A stretch of 9,571 nt of DNA from the NCBI GenBank assembly GCA_029882725.1, contig JAOUKG010000042.1, positions 1-9,571 on the forward strand, in the 5' to 3' direction. The notes beneath the pieces were generated by a model that saw only the letters and a list, made by a program, of their open reading frames with translations, had not been told where the DNA came from and made no database searches. Numbering within the stretch: the first letter of the stretch is position 1; each line of letters opens with the position of its first letter. Positions 6,649 to 9,571 of the stretch are shown here, in pieces. Position numbers and translations under genes: made by a program. This DNA is from Cyclobacteriaceae bacterium. GTDB lineage: Bacteria; Bacteroidota; Bacteroidia; Cytophagales; Cyclobacteriaceae.

Positions 6649-7199
6649 TAAAACTTCTTGATTTTCAGTGAATTCATAATTTCCTCAGCCACAGGTTTAT
6701 AAAATTCCATTTCCTTTTGAGGACAACGAAAACTAACAACAAGCGTTTTTCTATCCTTGATATAATACATTAAATAATTGTATTTCCTCTCAGATGGTTG
6801 AGTTTCAGAACCTCTTACATAAGAAGTAAACTCAAAGACTATAAATGATTTCTTTTTAATAGTGACCATCTCCTCTTTGATAAAATCTACTTTATCAAAA
6901 TATTCCATGATACTGGCCTTAAAAAAACTCATTGCAATTTCTTGATCATTGTTTCCCCATTGAGTGGCCGAAATTTTCACGGTTTGCTCAGATTGTCTTT
7001 GCTCGTCAGTATAAGCAGCAATAGGCTTCCTTATTGAAGGGAATCTCTGCGCTATATCATCAGGAATCATTTCCACAAAGTTTTTTGGAACCTTCATAAT
7101 AATTTCCCCATCGTTAACTTTTACAGATTTCAATGACTGTGAAAACAAACTATTGGAGAATAAAACAAGAATAAAAAGCGAAATCAGTGGCTTTTGCAT
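6648..7199 (-). CDS. Small secreted protein, PsbP/Mog1-like (DUF1795-like) pattern
   Basis: I start this at the ATG at 7199, giving 183 residues, because a signal peptide begins exactly there (MQKPLISLFILVLFSNSLFSQ, cleavage after about residue 20). An in-frame ATG at 7298 would add 33 residues and run across the promoter and start of the divergent aspS gene, so it is rejected. The mature protein of about 163 residues has a strand-rich start (GEIIMKVPKNFVEM), then KISATQW, a helix (IAMSFFKASIMEYFDKV), strands (KKKSFIVFEFTSYV, YNYLMYYIKDRKTLVVSFRCP) and a last helix (AEEIMNSLKI). The order fits the small PsbP/Mog1-like alpha-beta fold common in Bacteroidota secreted proteins; this is by eye only. 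There is no lipobox. It overlaps tadA by one base, though no shared role is evident. Confidence 0.78.
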   Translation of the reverse strand: MQKPLISLFILVLFSNSLFSQSLKSVKVNDGEIIMKVPKNFVEMIPDDIAQRFPSIRKPIAAYTDEQRQSEQTVKISATQWGNNDQEIAMSFFKASIMEYFDKVDFIKEEMVTIKKKSFIVFEFTSYVRGSETQPSERKYNYLMYYIKDRKTLVVSFRCPQKEMEFYKPVAEEIMNSLKIKKF

Positions 7200-7283
7200 A
7201 GGTTTATTTAAATATATTAACTCTATTGATAAAACAATTATTACTTTTGCAATCTCAAAAATAAAGCAAAAATACTTATAAAT
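7200..7283. promoter_or_regulatory. Divergent promoter region between the secreted protein/tadA operon and aspS
   Basis: These 84 bases must drive both directions. For aspS the plus strand carries TACTTTTG at 7242-7249, an exact TAnnTTTG -7 element that would start transcription near 7256, about 28 bases before the ATG. For the minus-strand pair the candidates are TATTTTTG at 7274-7267 and at 7263-7256 (both exact TAnnTTTG) and TATATTTA at 7216-7209 with TTG 18 bases upstream of it. The last would leave almost no leader. The promoters therefore overlap and may interfere with each other. Confidence 0.5.
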
Positions 7284-9035
7284 ATGTGGAGAACACACAC
7301 TTGTGGGGAATTAAGGTCTGAACACATTGGACAAAATGTAATATTAAGTGGTTGGATTCAAAGAATAAGGGACAAAGGCGGAGTAATGTGGTTGGATTTA
7401 AGAGATCGTTACGGCATAACGCAGGTTGTTTTGGAAGAAGGTATTTCACCTGAGGAAACCATTGCAACAGTCAGGAAGGCTGGCAGGGAGTTTGTCATTC
7501 AAGTAAAAGGGGGTGTTGTAGAACGTCATTCCAAAAACCCAAACTTAACAACAGGGGATATTGAAATAAAACCTTCTGAAATAAAAGTACTTAATTCTTC
7601 CAAAACGCCTCCTTTTACCATTGAAGAGGACACTGACGGAGGGGATGAACTTAGAATGAAGTACAGGTATTTAGACCTGAGGAGAACTTCGGTTAGAAAT
7701 AATCTGGAGCTAAGGCATTCCGTGATGAAAAAGACACGGGATTACTTATCTGAAGCCTCTTTCATTGAAGTGGAAACTCCTGTATTAATAAAATCAACAC
7801 CGGAAGGAGCCCGTGATTTTGTAGTGCCCAGCAGAATGAATCCAGGTGAATTTTACGCATTACCTCAATCTCCTCAAACCTTCAAACAATTATTGATGGT
7901 ATCGGGGTTTGATAAATATTTTCAAATAGTAAAGTGTTTCAGAGACGAAGACCTTAGGGCAGACCGACAACCTGAATTCACACAGATAGATTGTGAAATG
8001 TCGTTTGTAGAGCGTGAAGATATACTTAACACTTTTGAAGGACTAACAAAGTATTTATTTAACGAAGTTAAAAACATTGAGTTGGGAGATTTTCCCAGAA
8101 TGTCGTATCAGGAAGCTATGGAAAAATATGGTTCTGATAAACCCGATATTCGTTTTGGAATGGAATTCAAAGATCTGACAACCCTTGCCAAGGGACATGG
8201 ATTCGGTGTTTTTGATTCCAGTGAAGGTGTTCTCGGAATTGTAGCAACAGGTTGTGCCAGTTACACCAGAAAACAAATTGATGCTCTTACTGAATGGGTT
8301 AAAAGGCCACAAATCGGAGCGAAAGGATTGGTTTATGCCAAATACAATGAAGATGGCAGCATAAAATCTTCTGTAGATAAATTTTATGATGAGAAAACCT
8401 TGTCTGAATGGATGACATCTTGCGGGGCTCAAAAGGGAGATATGTTGTTAATTCTTTCAGGTGACCTTGCTCCTACTCGTAAAAGTTTAAATGAGCTGCG
8501 ATTATTTATGGGTTCCGAGCTTGGATTAAGAGACAAATCGGTATTCCAACCACTTTGGGTAGTTGATTTCCCTTTATTGGAATGGGACGAAGATTCGCAA
8601 AGGTTCCATGCCATGCATCACCCTTTCACCAGTCCAAATTTTGAAGATTTATCTTTAATGGAATCAGATCCTGGTAAGACCCGGGCCAATGCCTATGATT
8701 TGGTAATCAATGGAGTTGAAATTGGTGGAGGTTCTATTAGAATACACGACAGAAAAGTTCAGGAAACTATGTTTAAGGCATTAGGTTTTACACCGGAAGA
8801 GGCTAACAAACAATTTGGTTTTTTGTTGGAAGCTTTTGAATATGGGGCTCCTCCTCACGGCGGAATTGCTTTTGGGTTTGACAGATTATGTAGTTTAATG
8901 GGAGGCTCAGACTCCATACGTGATTACATTGCGTTTCCTAAAAATAACAGTGGCCGGGATGTAATGATTGACACACCTTCGAGCTTATCTGAAGAACAAT
9001 TGAATGAATTGAATATTATTTTGAAAAAAATGTGA
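7284..9035 (+). CDS. aspS: Aspartyl-tRNA synthetase
   Basis: The 583-residue protein is full length for a bacterial AspRS. An OB-fold anticodon-binding domain comes first (about 1-105: [27 protein letters not shown]). The class II core has motif 1 (FIEVETPVL), [11 protein letters not shown] for aspartate and ATP binding, motif 2 (F219-RDEDLR-A, then [10 protein letters not shown]) and motif 3 (G527-IAFGFDRL with R534). The bacterial GAD insertion lies between motifs 2 and 3 (about 285-410). It charges tRNA-Asp with aspartate in the cytoplasm. Residue 31, the site where Leu goes with Asp-only and His with Asp/Asn-charging enzymes in some bacteria, is Lys here, so that test is not informative. 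The start fits [10 protein letters not shown], the usual opening. Translation is probably from the TACTTTTG promoter. It is not in an operon with its neighbours. Confidence 0.97.
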   Translation: MWRTHTCGELRSEHIGQNVILSGWIQRIRDKGGVMWLDLRDRYGITQVVLEEGISPEETIATVRKAGREFVIQVKGGVVERHSKNPNLTTGDIEIKPSEIKVLNSSKTPPFTIEEDTDGGDELRMKYRYLDLRRTSVRNNLELRHSVMKKTRDYLSEASFIEVETPVLIKSTPEGARDFVVPSRMNPGEFYALPQSPQTFKQLLMVSGFDKYFQIVKCFRDEDLRADRQPEFTQIDCEMSFVEREDILNTFEGLTKYLFNEVKNIELGDFPRMSYQEAMEKYGSDKPDIRFGMEFKDLTTLAKGHGFGVFDSSEGVLGIVATGCASYTRKQIDALTEWVKRPQIGAKGLVYAKYNEDGSIKSSVDKFYDEKTLSEWMTSCGAQKGDMLLILSGDLAPTRKSLNELRLFMGSELGLRDKSVFQPLWVVDFPLLEWDEDSQRFHAMHHPFTSPNFEDLSLMESDPGKTRANAYDLVINGVEIGGGSIRIHDRKVQETMFKALGFTPEEANKQFGFLLEAFEYGAPPHGGIAFGFDRLCSLMGGSDSIRDYIAFPKNNSGRDVMIDTPSSLSEEQLNELNIILKKM

Positions 9036-9049
9036 TTTTTTTTTCAAAA
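9019..9049 (+). terminator. AT-rich hairpin spanning the aspS stop codon
   Basis: TTTTGAAAAAAA (9019-9030) pairs perfectly with TTTTTTTCAAAA (9038-9049) around a seven-base loop that contains most of the TGA stop of aspS (9033-9035). The stem is 12 base pairs but nearly all A-T. It could slow or end transcription, or protect the mRNA 3' end. Because the T-run is inside the stem rather than after it, it is not a classical terminator. Confidence 0.35.
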
Positions 9050-9051
9050 CA

Positions 9052-9063
9052 TGACTTATGTCA
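9052..9063. promoter_or_regulatory. TGAC-N4-GTCA palindrome, possible CRP/FNR-type operator
   Basis: TGAC-TTAT-GTCA (flanked by A and T, so five matched pairs) sits 23 bases upstream of the TATATTTG element at 9087, followed at once by a second palindrome, TTCC-GT-GGAA (9066-9075). Half-sites of this shape and spacing are recognised by some CRP/FNR-family regulators. With only one site, this is a suggestion. Confidence 0.3.
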
Positions 9064-9086
9064 TATTCCGTGGAATCATCTGATCT

Positions 9087-9094
9087 TATATTTG
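9087..9094 (+). promoter_or_regulatory. -7 promoter element (TATATTTG) in the region behind aspS
   Basis: TATATTTG matches TAnnTTTG exactly and reads rightward. Transcription would begin near 9101, only about 70 bases before a strong terminator at 9139-9171, with no room for a protein gene. No TTTG lies at the expected -33 distance, so it could be a chance match or need an activator. Confidence 0.35.
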
Positions 9095-9100
9095 TATCGG

Positions 9101-9171
9101 AATTCTTAGAATTTCATGGTTTACTGGTTTAATGAGATGAAAGGGTTCAAATGTGAACCCTTTCGTTTTTT
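9101..9171 (+). ncRNA. Candidate short non-coding RNA between promoter element and terminator
   Basis: If the TATATTTG element is active, the transcript would be about 70 bases long. It would begin with a small hairpin (AATTC-TTA-GAATT, 9102-9114 approximately), have an unpaired middle, and end in the strong terminator hairpin. Bounds are inferred from the elements only. The equally simple alternative is that the terminator just serves aspS. Confidence 0.25.
9139..9171 (+). terminator. Strong intrinsic terminator downstream of aspS
   Basis: GAAAGGGTTCA (9139-9149) and TGAACCCTTTC (9154-9164) form a perfect 11-base-pair stem with a four-base loop (AATG), followed by G and six T residues (9166-9171). 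This is a textbook rho-independent terminator for plus-strand transcription, about 100 bases after the aspS stop. Confidence 0.9.
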
Positions 9172-9227
9172 CTGCCTTTTTGAGGTTTTTGGTCAATAAA
9201 TAAAGGCCGCACGTATATCTTCCTATG

Positions 9228-9253
9228 GCTGGTTCGGATGTCCATCCGGACCT
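9228..9253. repeat. GC-rich palindromic repeat, copy 1
   Basis: This 26-base unit is identical to copy 2 at 9277-9302. Its core has arms GGTTCGGATG (9231-9240) and CATCCGGACC (9243-9252) around TC: ten base pairs, one of them a T-G wobble. It is preceded by GCT and followed by T. It stands out strongly from the AT-rich surroundings. Confidence 0.8.
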
Positions 9254-9276
9254 TAAAAGGAAAACCAACACCTACA

Positions 9277-9302
9277 GCTGGTTCGGATGTCCATCCGGAC
9301 CT
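9277..9302. repeat. GC-rich palindromic repeat, copy 2
   Basis: This is an exact 26-base direct copy of the unit at 9228, offset by 49 bases. The flanks differ on both sides, which sets the unit boundaries. The core palindrome runs 9280-9301. Confidence 0.8.
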
Positions 9303-9347
9303 AAATTGTCAATAATCATAAAGTTTGCAATGGATAATCATTGGGAT

Positions 9348-9363
9348 ACGGATGGACATCCGT
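9348..9363. repeat. GC-rich palindromic repeat, copy 3 (short, inverted)
   Basis: ACGGATG-GA-CATCCGT is a perfect 7+2+7 palindrome. Its centre GATGGACATC is the reverse complement of the centre of copies 1 and 2, so it is the same element in the other orientation, with shortened arms. It is followed by TTTTG and could act as a weak rightward terminator. Confidence 0.7.
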
Positions 9364-9414
9364 TTTTGAATCTCCACTTTCCTGGTGATTTTTGGGTTTG
9401 AAGCAAAGATGAAG

Positions 9415-9436
9415 GGACCGGACGGACGTCCGGACC
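9415..9436. repeat. GC-rich palindromic repeat, copy 4 (inverted, with compensatory change)
   Basis: Arms GGACCGGACG and CGTCCGGACC surround GA, again 10+2+10, with one A-A mismatch at the third pair. Compared with copies 1 and 2 in the same orientation, the A-T pair next to the innermost pair is replaced by G-C on both sides, so the pairing is kept while the sequence changed. Confidence 0.7.
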
Positions 9437-9470
9437 AACGTGAAGGGGATAATTCGGGCCGGACGGGTAG

Positions 9471-9560
9471 GAAACATACCTGTTGGAAAAACATACCTGT
9501 GGGAAAAAACACTACCTGTGGGAAAAAACACTACCTGTGGGAAAAAACACTACCTGTGGG
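9471..9560. repeat. Tandem repeat array, five copies, 19-base unit
   Basis: ACCTGT recurs at 9478, 9495, 9514, 9533 and 9552, giving periods of 17, 19, 19 and 19. The three right-hand units are essentially identical (unit AAAAAACACTACCTGTGGG); the two left-hand ones are diverged (CATACC instead of CACTACC, TTGG instead of TGGG in the first). The array ends within the window, where GGGAC replaces GGGAA. It is a minisatellite-type array with no spacers. Confidence 0.85.
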
Positions 9561-9571
9561 ACAAATATTAC

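Larger units (their letters stand above)
9172..9571. other. Gene-free, repeat-rich intergenic tail
   Basis: No credible coding region is present. Open frames on the minus strand at 9086-9271, 9309-9512 and 9316-9531 cover the terminator, palindromes and tandem repeats, have no family pattern and no ribosome binding site, and arise because the repeats lack stop codons. The content is a set of GC-rich palindromes (9228-9436), a partial copy (about 9455-9467) and a tandem array (9471-9560). Confidence 0.7.

Noticed and set aside
7200..7298. N-terminal extension of the secreted PsbP/Mog1-like protein to an ATG at 7298
   Set aside because: It would overlap the aspS start and cover both promoters; the signal peptide begins exactly at the ATG at 7199.
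8055..8432. 125-residue minus-strand open frame inside aspS
   Set aside because: It is antisense to a clearly conserved enzyme and has no features of its own.
9086..9271. 61-residue minus-strand open frame behind aspS
   Set aside because: It runs through the terminator and a palindrome and shows no protein-like pattern.
9309..9531. Two overlapping minus-strand open frames at the right end
   Set aside because: They are products of the tandem repeat and palindromes in rotating frames, with no family pattern or ribosome site.
9471..9560. CRISPR array
   Set aside because: Units are head-to-tail with no unique spacers and are too short; no cas gene is in view.

Overview
The window looks like chromosomal DNA from a member of the Bacteroidota. 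It is AT-rich, most genes have weak ribosome binding sites, and several gene starts are preceded by the TAnnTTTG -7 promoter element of that phylum. Many proteins carry a short Bacteroidota-style signal peptide ending in a Gln. The sequence does not fix a genus. I see no tRNA, rRNA, CRISPR, phage or transposase gene.

Positions 1-5085 are a run of minus-strand genes. From right to left they are: a broken, frameshifted remnant of a CBM9-like secreted protein (4764-5085) with its own terminator; a secreted protein with a helical N-terminal half and a probable outer-membrane beta-barrel C-terminal half (3413-4609); an SPFH/band-7 protein fused to a GYF_2 domain (2097-3215); a double zinc-ribbon protein with a C-terminal membrane anchor (988-2094), two bases behind it; a small secreted protein (593-949); and the N-terminal part of a Gfo/Idh/MocA oxidoreductase running off the left edge. 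The SPFH plus zinc-ribbon pair is the most interesting protein system here. It resembles the YdjI and YdjG proteins that are encoded with PspA in Bacillus subtilis and act at the stressed membrane, but the SPFH protein carries a GYF_2 domain bracketed by PPPIP proline motifs.

Positions 5226-6059 encode a plus-strand class I SAM methyltransferase. It converges on a minus-strand pair made of a small secreted PsbP/Mog1-like protein (6648-7199) and the tRNA adenosine deaminase tadA (6202-6648), which overlap by one base. Divergent from that pair, aspS (aspartyl-tRNA synthetase, 7284-9035) reads rightward. tadA and aspS are both translation housekeeping genes; the others are envelope-related or of unknown role.

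Positions 9036-9571 contain no credible protein gene but much structure: an AT-rich hairpin over the aspS stop, a TGAC-N4-GTCA palindrome, a TATATTTG promoter element, a strong intrinsic terminator that could bound a very short RNA, at least four copies of a GC-rich palindrome built as 10+2+10 with a compensatory base-pair change, and a five-copy tandem repeat based on a 19-base unit.
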